Shown: positions 46,136 to 57,100, counted from the first letter of the stretch. The stretch: 64,000 bases of DNA from Peribacillus saganii (GCF_003429095.1 NZ_QVTE01000043.1:62001-126000); one strand, 5' to 3'. Notes: generated from the letters alone by a model not told the origin. Made by a program: numbers and translations.

Positions 46136-47602
46136 TTAAAAAGGGAATTGACGATTTACTTTTTGAACAGAAACCCATTTTGTTGTGGTGAATTCTTCGA
46201 CTAGCCATGGATTTCCGAATCTGCCTACTCCAGAAGCCTTGTTTCCTCCGAATGGAATATCAGGCTGAGCATTTACAGTTTGGTCGTTAATATGAGTTAC
46301 ACCGCTATCAATTTGAAGCGCGAATTGTTCAGCTCTTTCAAGATCCTGTGTGAATATTGCTGAAGAAAGGCCATACTCAGTTTCAGATGCGATTTGGATT
46401 GCTTCCTCATCACTATCGACAGGAATAATAATAGCAATTGGTGAAAACACTTCGGTTTGAGCAAGGACAGAATCGTTTTTAACATCTGTAAATACATACG
46501 GTGTTAACACATTTCCTACGCGTTTTCCTTCAAGGGCGAGCTTAACCCCGCTGTTTTTAGCATCTTCAATTACTGCTTGTGCTTTTTCCAGTTGTCTTTC
46601 ATTGATAAGCGGTCCAACCACTGTAGCAGGATCTTTTGGATCACCATATGGAAGTGACTTCGCTCTTTCAGCAAATTTGTTCGTAAACTCTTCAGCGAGG
46701 TCTTTGTGTACGATAAATCGGTTCGTAGCCATGCAAATCTGTCCCTGGTGAGCAAATTTGCCAAAGATAGCAGCATCTACAGCACGATCTACATCAGCAT
46801 CAGATAATACGATAAATGGATTATTTCCTCCAAGCTCTAATGCGACCTTTTTTAAGTTTCTTCCAGCAATTGCCCCAATATGCCGGCCTACAGCCGTTGA
46901 GCCTGTAAAGGAAATAAATCTAGGAATTGGATGTTCAAGAAGATAGTCTCCTGTGCCATCTGTTTTAGGGTCAGTTAACAATAAATTAAATACCCCGGCA
47001 GGCAGTCCTGCTTCTTCAAAAGCTCTTGCTAGAATAACACCGCCTGTGATGCCTGTTGCCACATCAGGTTTGTGAACAACAGCATTACCCAGTGCAATCG
47101 CAGGAGCAATTGTCCGTACTCCCAAATTCAGCGGGAAGTTAAACGGAGTGATTGTTGTAATGACTCCAATCGGTACGCGGTAAACATGATTTTCTTTTCC
47201 AGGAATCGTAGCCGGAACTTCCTTCATTAGGTTTACTTCATCAGCCATCTTAATAGCTTCCTCTAATTCTTCAAATGAAATATGAAGGGCGATATTTGCA
47301 GACAGTACCGTACCTCCTGTTTCAGAAGGGTAAGTATCGATAATTTCTTCTTTATGCTCTTTCAGATACGAGATTACTTTTCTTAGTACTTCTTTTCTTT
47401 CTTCCGGAGTAGTTTTAGCCCACTCTTTTTGTGCAGCCTGTGCCGTGACCATCGCTTTATCTATATCTTCTTTTGTCACAGTTTTAACAGAGTACAATGT
47501 TGAACGGTCATAAGGATTAAGTACATCTATGGTTTTGGCTCCGCTTCCCTCAACCCATTCACCATTGATATATTGTTTTGTAAAGTCTTTAAAGTTTCCC
47601 AT
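46136..47602 (-). CDS. NAD(P)-dependent aldehyde dehydrogenase
   Basis: 488 residues, full length. The catalytic Cys is in HQGQICMATNRF, the general-base Glu in VALELGGNNPF, the cofactor loop in FTGSTAVGRH, and the conserved Asn in TPFNFPLNL. The sequence most resembles aromatic or benzaldehyde/vanillin-type dehydrogenases (VHINDQTVNAQPDIPFGGNKASGVGR near the end, as landmark). A MarR-type regulator lies 275 bases upstream on the same strand and is the likely controller. The gap 47603-47876 holds no gene. Confidence 0.93.
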   Translation of the reverse strand: MGNFKDFTKQYINGEWVEGSGAKTIDVLNPYDRSTLYSVKTVTKEDIDKAMVTAQAAQKEWAKTTPEERKEVLRKVISYLKEHKEEIIDTYPSETGGTVLSANIALHISFEELEEAIKMADEVNLMKEVPATIPGKENHVYRVPIGVITTITPFNFPLNLGVRTIAPAIALGNAVVHKPDVATGITGGVILARAFEEAGLPAGVFNLLLTDPKTDGTGDYLLEHPIPRFISFTGSTAVGRHIGAIAGRNLKKVALELGGNNPFIVLSDADVDRAVDAAIFGKFAHQGQICMATNRFIVHKDLAEEFTNKFAERAKSLPYGDPKDPATVVGPLINERQLEKAQAVIEDAKNSGVKLALEGKRVGNVLTPYVFTDVKNDSVLAQTEVFSPIAIIIPVDSDEEAIQIASETEYGLSSAIFTQDLERAEQFALQIDSGVTHINDQTVNAQPDIPFGGNKASGVGRFGNPWLVEEFTTTKWVSVQKVNRQFPF

Positions 47603-47876
47603 AAGTATTTTCCCCTTTGTTTAATAAGTGAAAGCTCATTGTAAATTTTGAAGACGTTTTTAATTAAAAAAGTTGCTATAACAACTAATAACAAAAAATT
47701 AGCAGAACAATTACAAGATACCTTGGTGTATACGTTCCCGGGAGTTGTACAAACCGCCAAAGTAATTACCGAGCTTAATTCTTCACTAAGATACCTCTAT
47801 GTTTCTAACAATACCATCATATTATCATTAAACGGTTATTCTAACAACCTTTTGCTTATTAAAAATTTAGAAAATT

Positions 47877-48299
47877 TCACCTTGCATTTTCCCTCATTTT
47901 TTTAAGAATTCGGCTTAATTCCTTTAGCTCTTCTTCTGTAATACCATGCGTGACCAGATGGTTAAACTCTTCGGTTATGGGGATAATTTTATTACCCAGA
48001 GCTCGCCCTTTTTCGGTCAGATTAACTTTTAATGAACGGCGGTCGTGCTGGCTTACTGTTCTTTTGATAAAACCTTTCCGTTCCAGATTTAATACCATAC
48101 GGGCGATATTTGTTTTATCTTTATCCAATTTTTCAGCAATATCATTTTGGGATAAGCCATCTAGTTCCCAAAGAAGCATCAAAATCAGATTTTGTTCCGG
48201 AGCAAGATTAAATGGCGCTAACTTATTTTTAATATAACTTGTCAACTTTAAATCAGTCTGATGAATGTCTATACTAATATAATCTCCCCAAGATAACAT
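47877..48299 (-). CDS. MarR-family transcriptional regulator
   Basis: 140 residues from ATG 48299, with GGGGGAGAG upstream; the longer frame starting 20 codons earlier includes that site. Winged helix-turn-helix: GLSQNDIAEKLDKDKTNIARMV, wing QHDRRSLKVNLTEKG. It has no cysteines in the DNA-binding part, unlike the regulator at 1070-1525. It probably senses a phenolic or aldehyde ligand and controls the downstream aldehyde dehydrogenase (inference from position). Confidence 0.88.
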   Translation of the reverse strand: MLSWGDYISIDIHQTDLKLTSYIKNKLAPFNLAPEQNLILMLLWELDGLSQNDIAEKLDKDKTNIARMVLNLERKGFIKRTVSQHDRRSLKVNLTEKGRALGNKIIPITEEFNHLVTHGITEEELKELSRILKKMRENAR

Positions 48300-48569
48300 C
48301 GCTTCTCTCCCCCAAAAAGTTGCTGTCTGAATTATAAGTAAAAGATATTCCCTTGTCAATTTCGTTATATCTAGTAAATTAATTCTAGATTAGAGTCACC
48401 AAATAAATTTCTATCTCCTGTATGTCTATTCCTTCAATTCATTTTGAAACCCCTCTGGGTATGAAAGGATTTTTTTACATTCTTGACATTAACCCTCTTT
48501 GAAAAAGTGCATAATTAAATGGCACTTGGAGAAGAATATCAAATAAATCTATAAGGTAAGGTGATAAAT

Positions 48570-48905
48570 ATGATAAAGAAGTGGTTAAGTGTCTTAACAG
48601 CCTTATTTCTATCTGCCACTATGGTAGCAGGCTGTAATAATGATAATGGAGACAATAATCCTCCTCCGGATGCAGATCAAAACGATACTAATGTTGATCT
48701 AAATGATACAAATGATAATGGTGATAATAATGAGACTCCTGGCGTTGATGACAACGGTACAAATGGTAATGGTGATAATGATGAGCTGCCTGGCGTTGAT
48801 GAAAATGATACAATAACTGATGATGATGAAGATGACAAGGATACAGATCCGGAAGATCCGATTGAGGATGCAGAAGATACAGATAAAGACAACAAGGATG
48901 AATAG
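48570..48905 (+). CDS. Acidic repeat lipoprotein
   Basis: 111 residues from ATG 48570 behind AAGGTGATAAAT. Signal peptide with lipobox MVAGC. The mature part is almost only Asp, Asn, Glu, Gly, Thr and Pro, with an internal duplication (GDNNETPGVDDN then GDNDELPGVDEN) and a strongly acidic tail. It should be an unfolded, anionic surface chain; calcium or cation binding, or a spacer role, are possible. A terminator follows at once. Confidence 0.75.
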   Translation: MIKKWLSVLTALFLSATMVAGCNNDNGDNNPPPDADQNDTNVDLNDTNDNGDNNETPGVDDNGTNGNGDNDELPGVDENDTITDDDEDDKDTDPEDPIEDAEDTDKDNKDE

Positions 48906-48913
48906 AATCGCTT

Positions 48914-48946
48914 TAACACCGTTCTGTTTCAAACGGTGTTTTTTCC
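48914..48946 (+). terminator. Terminator of the acidic lipoprotein gene
   Basis: AACACCGTT / AACGGTGTT hairpin followed by TTTTTCC. Confidence 0.88.
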
Positions 48947-49106
48947 TTTGTGATAAGGCACTAACCCGCTCCTTTATGCCTATTAACTAACCATCTGTTT
49001 CTATCCTCCCTTCCTTATTTTCCATGGTACGGATACGGAGCAGGTTATGTTTGGCAACTGTTGAAAATATAAACGCGCTCATTTTCATATAATAAGCAGA
49101 AATGCA

Positions 49107-49147
49107 AACAATAACGGTCATCCATTTCAATGGTAACCGTTATTGTT
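49107..49147 (-). terminator. Long hairpin, terminator of the MFS gene
   Basis: AACAATAACGGT / ACCGTTATTGTT perfect 12-bp arms enclosing a second stem CCATT / AATGG. Confidence 0.7.
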
Positions 49148-49182
49148 GATATTTGACATAGGCTTATGAATGATGGATTGAG

Positions 49183-50343
49183 TTACATTTTCATCTGCTG
49201 ATTAAGTACAGTATTGTTTTTATCAGGGAACAGCCATGAAATCATTAATAGGCAGCAAATGAGAGCAGCAAGCCAGAAAAGATGCGTAAGACCGATCTTC
49301 TCTTCAAGGGTGTATGCTAATATAGGTCCAAGAGCAGCCCCAAGGTCGACAATTACAGTAAACGCTGTCATGATGAAAATTTTATTGGTAGCTTTAGATG
49401 TACGATCAGTGACAATAGCATCTATAATCGTAGTAAGGCTTGAGGCAACTAATAAATGGATTAACAACAAAGGCAACCAAACAAACAATGGGATGTTTAA
49501 TGGCAAGATTACAAGAAAAATGGAAGCTAAAGCTAAAAAAGTAGCGAGTACAATATTTCTATGTTGGACCTTATCCAACAAAATTCCGACTTTCGGAACG
49601 ACAAAGGGTGCTATCCCCCATCTTAAAGCCTGTATGATCCCAGCGACAGTTGCTGCACCTGCAATCATTCCAAACATATTAATATGATTGGAATATTTAA
49701 CATAAATAAGATGACTTAACGTTGCTGTTAATATGCCGTCAAGAAGCATGATTAAAGAAAAGGCTGTCACAAATATTTTTAAAAAATGCTTGTTTGCAAT
49801 TGTTTTGAAATTTGTAAGAAATGATGGCTTTGTGTCTGCTTTATCATCAATTGTAATTGATTTTGGGATGTATTTAACTACTAAAGGAATGCTCAGAAAC
49901 GCTAAAAAACCTAAAACAGAACTTATCACTGCAACACCAAATAAATCAGCGAAAATTCCTCCTAAGAGCATACCAATCAATCCACCGAGTCGGTACAGCC
50001 CATTATAGCTTCCCATTAAGTATCCACGGTTAGTTTCTGAAGAAAGATCTAATATAAGAATATAGGCCCCAAGCTTAAACAGTGAAAAAGAAAATCCCCA
50101 CAATGAACGTACTAAAATCCAGATGCTAAAATTCTCTATGTACCCGTAACTAATAGTAGTTATTCCGCTGAAAATGACAGCAAGCAGGATTCCAGTCCGG
50201 AAGCTCATTACTTTATAGATAAGCCCGATAACGGGGTTTAATGGCAATCGTACAAATCGGTTTATCGATAAAATGACCCCCACATGCACTAAAGATGCGA
50301 TCCCCACCTCATTCCAGTGTGTTGGCAGCACAATATAAAGCAT
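49183..50343 (-). CDS. MFS transporter, N-terminal start uncertain
   Basis: 386 residues from ATG 50343, about 11 helices, with MFS features such as the GSYNGLYRLGGLIGMLLGG region. The frame stays open upstream to a TAA at about 50433 and encodes what looks like the true first helix (KQPVIAIALITAICVAGDS). No ATG, GTG or TTG is available there, so the original start was probably lost or is a rare codon. The ATG at 50343 lies inside the first helix and has no ribosome site. Upstream is a truncated MarR gene. The pair looks like a drug or metabolite efflux unit in decay. Confidence 0.7.
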   Translation of the reverse strand: MLYIVLPTHWNEVGIASLVHVGVILSINRFVRLPLNPVIGLIYKVMSFRTGILLAVIFSGITTISYGYIENFSIWILVRSLWGFSFSLFKLGAYILILDLSSETNRGYLMGSYNGLYRLGGLIGMLLGGIFADLFGVAVISSVLGFLAFLSIPLVVKYIPKSITIDDKADTKPSFLTNFKTIANKHFLKIFVTAFSLIMLLDGILTATLSHLIYVKYSNHINMFGMIAGAATVAGIIQALRWGIAPFVVPKVGILLDKVQHRNIVLATFLALASIFLVILPLNIPLFVWLPLLLIHLLVASSLTTIIDAIVTDRTSKATNKIFIMTAFTVIVDLGAALGPILAYTLEEKIGLTHLFWLAALICCLLMISWLFPDKNNTVLNQQMKM

Positions 50344-50580
50344 GGAGTCACCCGCTACACAAATAGCAGTTATAAGAGCAATTGCGATTACAGGCTGTTT
50401 GTTATGTTGAATTTTATCCGCCCGCCTTTTTTAGAATATTGCAACAATTAATGATACCATAAAAGACCTGCAAGATAATCGTTCAGCCGACTTTTTTTAT
50501 CGGAGAAACGTTAGGGCAGCAAATACTTTCTACAAGTTCCCTTATTCATCATCCCCTCCTGTATTACTATACTGGCAATC

Positions 50581-50673
50581 CTATATAAACTTGTACCTTA
50601 ACAGCAAGCGGCTTAATAGTCCAAACCGCCTTGTCAGCAGTTGAAATAATCCTCTAAGATTTTCAGTTTCCAT
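50581..50673 (-). pseudogene. 30-codon stub of a MarR gene paralogous to 1070-1525
   Basis: Reads METENLRGLFQLLTRRFGLL, then SRLLLRYKFI-stop. The first 20 residues match the N-terminus of the MarR protein at 1525 (MESENLRGLFQLLTRRFGLL) with one or two changes. After that, homology ends; the DNA-binding part is missing. It lies 150 bases before the MFS gene it presumably regulated. Confidence 0.85.
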
Positions 50674-50715
50674 TATTTCAAAAACTTAGGCATTTTGATG
50701 CCTACAGATTGACGA

Positions 50716-50756
50716 CAAAAGGGTTCGGAATGGTCTGATTCCGAACCCCTTTTTGG
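50716..50756. terminator. Strong bidirectional hairpin
   Basis: GGGTTCGGAAT / ATTCCGAACCC, 11-bp arms, CTTTTTG on the plus side and TTTTG on the minus side. It lies past the transposase remnant, and fits the end of that element. Confidence 0.75.
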
Positions 50757-50835
50757 GCGTTTCTTTTATTTTTTCTATCCCAAGGGTGAACTGCACCTCT
50801 CTTCGTTTCGACTATTAGGCCATTTCCAGACCTTT

Positions 50836-50907
50836 TCAAGTCCAGTTGGCCATCGTCTTCAGATTCATGGCAGCAAAAGTAAGCATCGCCTGCAACCGCC
50901 ATTAATC
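50836..50907 (-). mobile_element. C-terminal remnant of a transposase (IS1182-like)
   Basis: Minus strand reads RLQAMLTFAAMNLKTMANWT-stop, the typical ending of IS1182/IS5-type transposases (LQAxLTAxxxNLKKMA). Only about 24 codons remain, next to the stop of the hybrid kinase gene. No inverted terminal repeats found. Confidence 0.65.
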
Positions 50908-50924
50908 AGACTGTATCCTTACAG

Positions 50925-53798
50925 TTATTCAGGGACCATAATCTGCCCCTGTTTCCCCGAGCTTAATAAGGTTTGCATAATAGTTTTGGAAAGATCGCTT
51001 AACTTATAAGGCTTTATTAAAAAATCATTTGCCCCAAGCGATATTCCACGCTCCTTTTCCTCAAGAGCAGTTGAAACAAAGATTGGAATTTGACTTAGTT
51101 CGGCTGACTGTTTCATTTGTTTCATGATGGACCAGCCATCTATTTCTCCTTCTTCGAGCATAATATCAAGCACTATCGCATCCGGAGCTTGGAGCTTCAT
51201 TGCTTCCATTGCTTTAGAACCGTTTTTATAGTAGGTAACGTAAAATCCAGAATCAAAAAGCTCCTGCTTAATAAGATCAGCAAGACTAAGGTCGTCTTCG
51301 ATTACCATTACGTTATAGAAAAGTCCGCTTCCCGGTACCTCTTGCCTCTTGTCATTATGCCTGCTTGGCACTTTCGGGAAAGATATTGTAAATGTTGTTC
51401 CTTTGCCGTATTCAGATTCTACCGTTACCTCGCCGTGATGAGCCTTCATGATTTCGTCTACAATTGATAACCCTAAACCGGTTCCACCTATTCTCCTGCG
51501 GTCTGAGTTATCAACCCTATAGAATTTTTGGAATAGCTTCCCGACGGAATCCTTTGGGATACCGAGTCCTTGATCTGTTACATCCACCTTAATTTCCTTC
51601 TCGTTATCGTAAATCTTTATTGATACATTACCGCCGTTAGGACTGTATTTGATCGCATTATGGATTATATTTGTGAAAATTTGCTGGATCTTGGTCTTAT
51701 CCCCGAGGATAACATTTTCTTCCGCCAACACTTCAACCTGGAGTTTATGAATAGAGGTGTTTACTTGCTGACTTTCAACTACCTTTTGGATGATCGGCAG
51801 TAATTCAATATACTTCTTTTCATACGTCTGTTTACCAGATTCCATCCTCTGGACATCCAGGAAGTCATTGATTAGTGAAGTTAATCTGTTTGCTTCATTG
51901 TATATCGTTTGAAGATATTTGGTTTGTCTTTCCGGCGTCAGCTTTTTATTGAGCATCAATTCGGTAAAACCTAACACACTTGCGAGCGGTGTCCGAAGCT
52001 CATGGCTGACTGTGCTGACGAATTCGGACTTCATTTGATCCACTTCGTATTCCTTGGTTATATCGCGATGTACCAGAAGTGTACCAGCTTCTTCGTTCCC
52101 AGTTGTTAGGGTCTTGCAATATACTTTATACACCCTGTTGCTGTCTTTCTTGGAATATTGGACTGAAAAATCATTGGCCTCTCCAGCCTTTGCATTTTCC
52201 AGAGCTTCTTTCAGCATACTTACAAAGTTTTCTTCATGTATCTGTTCCTCCATCAACTTCGTCCAATTGTCCCAAGTCAAACCGGCCATATTGTCTACAG
52301 TATAGGAACAACCATATATTTCGCACAGCTGCTGATTTACCTGAACGATTGTCCCTTCTTTATCGATCAATTGAATTCCTTCCTGAACGGTATTTAAAAT
52401 ATCCTGATTAAGCTGCCGGTCGCTTTCAGTTTGCTCAAAAAGCTTAATTTTTTCCAGGGAAATGGAAACTTGCTTAGCCAGTGTTTCATAATCATGGATC
52501 TCTTTTCCACTGTATCTATGGCTATATCTGCTGAAAACAAGAATCGCTTCTACTTCCTTTGATGATGACTGGACTGGTATATGTAAGTCATAGCTATAAT
52601 TGATGTTTTCATGGTAGCCTTTTTCCGTACCGTCCTGTTCCCTCTTGATAAAAAATGCACGTTTACGGCTGAACAACCGCTCATGCATTCCATTATCCAT
52701 ATTTTCCAAGAACTGTTGGACACCGCGTTCTGTGACGCCGGATGATGCATAGGAGAGATCATTCATTAACACAATGATCCCTTTGTCGGCTGAAATGATT
52801 TTGCACATGCTTTCCACAATTGTACGAAGTAATTCATCTTTATCAAGGGTGTTGGATATACCATTAATGAGTTCATTCCTGCGTGACAATGTCTTCTCGT
52901 TTTCCTTAAGAACATCCAATGCTTCTTCCAATTCTAGCTGGCCGGCTTGCAATTCATCCTGCTGTGCCATTAATTCCTCGTTTTGTGCCATCAGATCTTG
53001 TTCCTTCTCCTGTACACTTGCAATCATTTTTTTGAACGCGACTGATAAGGCACCTAGTTCATCTGTTCTGGAATGCTGGACGTCTATGAGGGCGTCACGG
53101 CCTGCTGCAATTTCATTTGCCGCATAGGCAAAATCACTAAGCGGCTTTCCTATATTTTTAACGATGATCCTGATGAAAACCTGCATTAAAATGAAAAATA
53201 AAATTAAAAAACTAACAAGCGCAATTTGCAGAAATGTCAGGTCATTTCTAAGATTTTCTGCGTTTTGATTCAACTGCCGATCCAGTGATTTAGCATAACC
53301 GTTCAAGTAATCTTGAAATTCAGTTACTCTTTTGGTCGCTGAAGTATTAGCAATATTTTTTACTGCTACTCTGTCACCTGATTCAAAAGCTTGAATAGCG
53401 GCTGGCAGGGTATCGTCAAAATAATAAGCTGTAAAGGTAGTAAGTTCATTGTATAGCTCAATATCTTCTTGATTTTTGTTCTTAATTTGGGATGAAAATC
53501 TTTGATTTAGATTTCTTATAACCCTTTCCTTAGCCACGGCACTGTCTTTAAGCTGAATGTTATCAAGGGCTAAATATCCTCGGATGTCAAATAAGGCGGA
53601 ATTAAAGTTTCCTGAAATATCTTGAATAAGCTGCCTTTTCTCGACCATACTTTCCCGTTCATCGATATAGTGTTGTCCTAGATTGTGTTGGTAATAAAAC
53701 AATAGGGAAGTCCCGATCAAAATGAGTATTAGGAATGCCCACATCAGGTATACAACCTGTCGGGACAAGCTCTTTTTGATGTACTCAATCATTTTCAT
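50925..53798 (-). CDS. Hybrid sensor histidine kinase (TM-HAMP-GAF-PAS-HisKA-HATPase-REC)
   Basis: 957 residues from ATG 53798 (GAGGG upstream); it overlaps the response regulator gene by 14 bases. Order: membrane helix (about 15-33), extracytoplasmic helical sensor, second helix (about 186-206), HAMP, a Gln/Glu-rich coiled coil (LMAQNEELMAQQDELQ), GAF (about 310-450), PAS (about 455-580), HisKA with the His in VSTVSHELRTPLASV, HATPase (NIIHNAIKYSPNG, DQGLGIP, GTGLGLS), and a C-terminal receiver with the Asp in AIVLDIMLEEGEIDG. It should pass phosphate via its own receiver to the Hpt of the operon's first protein, a full phosphorelay in one operon (inference). Confidence 0.93.
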   Translation of the reverse strand: MKMIEYIKKSLSRQVVYLMWAFLILILIGTSLLFYYQHNLGQHYIDERESMVEKRQLIQDISGNFNSALFDIRGYLALDNIQLKDSAVAKERVIRNLNQRFSSQIKNKNQEDIELYNELTTFTAYYFDDTLPAAIQAFESGDRVAVKNIANTSATKRVTEFQDYLNGYAKSLDRQLNQNAENLRNDLTFLQIALVSFLILFFILMQVFIRIIVKNIGKPLSDFAYAANEIAAGRDALIDVQHSRTDELGALSVAFKKMIASVQEKEQDLMAQNEELMAQQDELQAGQLELEEALDVLKENEKTLSRRNELINGISNTLDKDELLRTIVESMCKIISADKGIIVLMNDLSYASSGVTERGVQQFLENMDNGMHERLFSRKRAFFIKREQDGTEKGYHENINYSYDLHIPVQSSSKEVEAILVFSRYSHRYSGKEIHDYETLAKQVSISLEKIKLFEQTESDRQLNQDILNTVQEGIQLIDKEGTIVQVNQQLCEIYGCSYTVDNMAGLTWDNWTKLMEEQIHEENFVSMLKEALENAKAGEANDFSVQYSKKDSNRVYKVYCKTLTTGNEEAGTLLVHRDITKEYEVDQMKSEFVSTVSHELRTPLASVLGFTELMLNKKLTPERQTKYLQTIYNEANRLTSLINDFLDVQRMESGKQTYEKKYIELLPIIQKVVESQQVNTSIHKLQVEVLAEENVILGDKTKIQQIFTNIIHNAIKYSPNGGNVSIKIYDNEKEIKVDVTDQGLGIPKDSVGKLFQKFYRVDNSDRRRIGGTGLGLSIVDEIMKAHHGEVTVESEYGKGTTFTISFPKVPSRHNDKRQEVPGSGLFYNVMVIEDDLSLADLIKQELFDSGFYVTYYKNGSKAMEAMKLQAPDAIVLDIMLEEGEIDGWSIMKQMKQSAELSQIPIFVSTALEEKERGISLGANDFLIKPYKLSDLSKTIMQTLLSSGKQGQIMVPE

Positions 53799-54156
53799 GT
53801 AGGATTCCCTCAATTTTAGCCAATAGGTCGAGCGGTGAGAAGGGTTTGGCCATAAAGTAGTCCGCCCCTGCTCCCAGTACTGCATCCTGTTCATGCTGTT
53901 GGCTCTTCGCAGATAACATCATGATTTTGAGATCTTTTTTTGACTCATCACTTCTTAACTTCTCAATGATTTCCAATCCCGTATGGACCGGCATCATATA
54001 ATCCAGTATGATGAGATCGTAATTATTTTTCTCCAGATAATCCATTGCTTCTTGTCCATCCGCTGCCTCGTCAACTTCAAAGTCTCCATCTTCAAGTGTA
54101 TCGACAATCAGCAACCGCAATACTTCTTCATCTTCTGCCAATAAAATCCTTTTCAA
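53785..54156 (-). CDS. Single-domain response regulator (CheY-like)
   Basis: 123 residues, one receiver: LAEDEEVLR acidic pocket, phosphorylated Asp in LIILDYMMPVHTG, Thr/Ser in MMLSAKSQ, Lys in FMAKPFSPLD. There is no output domain, so it acts as a phosphate shuttle or by protein contact. It overlaps the hybrid kinase gene and lies two bases after the glycoside-hydrolase-like gene. Confidence 0.93.
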   Translation of the reverse strand: MKRILLAEDEEVLRLLIVDTLEDGDFEVDEAADGQEAMDYLEKNNYDLIILDYMMPVHTGLEIIEKLRSDESKKDLKIMMLSAKSQQHEQDAVLGAGADYFMAKPFSPLDLLAKIEGILHEND

Positions 54157-54158
54157 GG

Positions 54159-57100
54159 CTAGTCCTCCTTAACCGAAGCATTTTTATAAGCATCCTTCAT
54201 AATGAAATAAGAATCTTTTAACCTTTCAAAATAGCGCGCCTCTTCCCACGCATTCCAGTCATAACTTTTCAGCGGCCCCAAGCTAAATGGGTCTCTTTTA
54301 TATTGTGGCAGGCTTGATGACAGGTTTCCTTCATCCATTACAACAGCCGCAATTGTAATTCCTTTTATTGTTATTTTTGATTCGAGTCCACTCTTCCATA
54401 AATCGCCCATTGCTTCTTTAAGGCTTGGATCCTTTAAATTTAACATCGCCCAGGGAATACGCATTTCAACGATTTGTTTATCGTTGCTTATACTTATATC
54501 GGTTAAAGAATCATAATCTTTGCTATGAGGATTTCCGTTTCCAAACTTTAGAACCCCGGTTTCGTATCCTTGGAAAGGAATCGTTTCATTCGTTGAAGGG
54601 ATGGTTATGGCCTTATTTAAAGCTAAACGTATAGGATGGAAATGGCCATTATCCTTTTTCGCGGCATAAGGGACGCTCGGAATCATTTTTAAGGACTCTG
54701 CATACTGATAGTAAAAGCTATCATAATAGCTATCCACAAGCAGCTTTGATTGTTTCGGGCCATCTAATTTTGCAACAAAATCAATCCCGTTTTTTAAAGT
54801 GAATGATGGGATACCGTTCAGTTTGATTTTTTTCTGTCCTTGGCCAGGAATTGTATCAAATAAGACTAAGGTTTTATATTTATCCCAATCAATTGTCTTT
54901 CGGTAGTCCAATCTTATATGCACATATGCTTCATCCGAAGAAACATACATTTCCTTTAAAATCGATTTCGGATCCTTATTTTCGTAAAAAGGCTCTATGT
55001 TATTTATTTTCCATTCGGAAATATTACCATCAGGATAGGTTGCTTGTCCCCGTTTTCCAGGTTCAAAAGCTAATACTCCGAAATGCTGCTCATTGGTTTG
55101 AACATTTGACCAAAATGGGCGCCTGTCCGGATTATCGAAATCCATTGTATTCCAGGTTCTTTTGAACCATTCGTCCTGCCAGGTAAAGACCAATCCACCA
55201 GCATACTTCTCATGGACGATTGATTCGAACAACTGCCTATTCAATGTCCCCTGTTCTTCCTCAGAATGGAGGCCCTGATTAAATCCGAATGGATTTCTGT
55301 GAGTTAATCCCCTGGAAGCTGGAACTCCAAATTCTGCAACGAGCACTGGCATTTCATGTGCATTAATTAAATCATGGAGGTAGCCTTCATAACTATTCTT
55401 TTTCCCCAAATGATCCACATAGTTGATGTATTTCTTTTCGTAGTTCATGAAATCCGGATAATATGGATAGATATGATAGGAAGCAAACAGTCCTGCCTGG
55501 AAAGTATTTTTTTTCTTAATATGATTTGGATTTATCGCTACCATATCCTCGTTAACCGACGGCTCCGCAGGGTGGTTTAGTAAATCGGTTGTTGTCCAAT
55601 TGGTAAAACTCATAGAGTGCTGCCATTTGTATTTATCGACTTCATATTGGGTTGTAAAGTCCATCATGCTTGCAAGCCAATTCTCAAAGGGTGAAGCATT
55701 CGCCGTTTGAAAATAAGCGCCATCAAAAGACGTCACCGCAGGGTTTTTTATGTTACTCTGCTGGACAGCTTCAGGATCCCACTCAATTCCCAGGATATAG
55801 CCGAGAATATAACTCGATATATCATGTTTGTATGAGCCGGAAGCATGTCCGGGACGTGGCGGAATATCACCATTGCCGTGGATGACATCTACTATTTGTT
55901 TAATATCGCTTTGAAAGTCCTTTGTTAGTTTATCTGAAAAAACGTTTTTCTCAGTAACAAGATCTTCCTCATTCATCCATATTCCATGAAATAGGTACAA
56001 AGGTTTTTCGGCCGTTTGGTTATATTCATAAAGCGCTTCATAGAATCCAGGGGGATGAAGTGTATAGATCCTGATCGCATTAGCATTCATATCGCCAATT
56101 TGTTTAAACCATCTATAGTACTCTTCCTTCTTTATCGCTGTTTCACCAGGAAACGAATCAGGTTTTGCAATCCCCATATTCACTCCCTTAATCAGCACAT
56201 TCTCCCATTTCCCATTTTTCAATATCTGCATATATCGGTTATCGGTTTGGCTGTTTACTGATACTCCGTTTACTTTCTTAACCTCCACTTTTTCCTGTTC
56301 CGCCACTTTATGCAATCCACGATCGAGAATCGCATTCATCAAGGGCACATAAGCAGTCCAATAAAAGGAATCTTTGGCACCGATATGTTTCTTCCATGTG
56401 TTTAAACCCTTTGTTTGATAAATTGCCGGTACTTCTTTTTCATCTGCAAAATCACCTGAGAAATAGTAGCTGGTGTATTTTGCATTACGATGATGAATAA
56501 TGGCTGGAAAGGTAAGTGGTATCCCTAATACTTTCACTCTGGCAGCTGCCTCTTGTCCTATCGGCAGCTCATATTCTGCAACGACTTCATCGGGATTGCG
56601 GGGATTGATAATGTCAAACCAGTATTTATATTGAGCATTTAATTCTGTATCCAGTAAATCCTGACCGCTATCGGTTAATGAAAAACGCAGCCCTTCATCG
56701 TTTAGTTCTTCTTCGGTTATCACTTCTATAAAGCCTTCCTGATTGATAAATACAAGTCCAGAACCGGAAAAGCTCCACTTCTTTTCCTTGCTTTGTGTAT
56801 AGTTTTTCTTTAACCAATCAGGCACCTCATCATTGCCAAGGTCTTGAAAATATCTTCCCGTCCAGCCTGTCCAATCAACATTCAGCAAATTTGACATTTC
56901 TTCACGCGCTCTGCTCCCTGTTGGACTTGCAAAAACATTAAACTCGGCAACTAAGGTTTTATGGCCAGAAGAAAGCAATCCATTTTTGATCTTTTCTATT
57001 TCATCCACCGTTAAACCGCCCGTTATTTTTCTTGAACGATTGTTCCCATTATTGGTGGAAATGTCGTTTTCATACACACCGTACTGGTCTGATAGATAGA

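Noticed and set aside
47648-47905. Rightward 85-codon frame between aldehyde dehydrogenase and MarR genes
   Set aside because: It runs antisense into the MarR 3' end and has no ribosome site or family resemblance.
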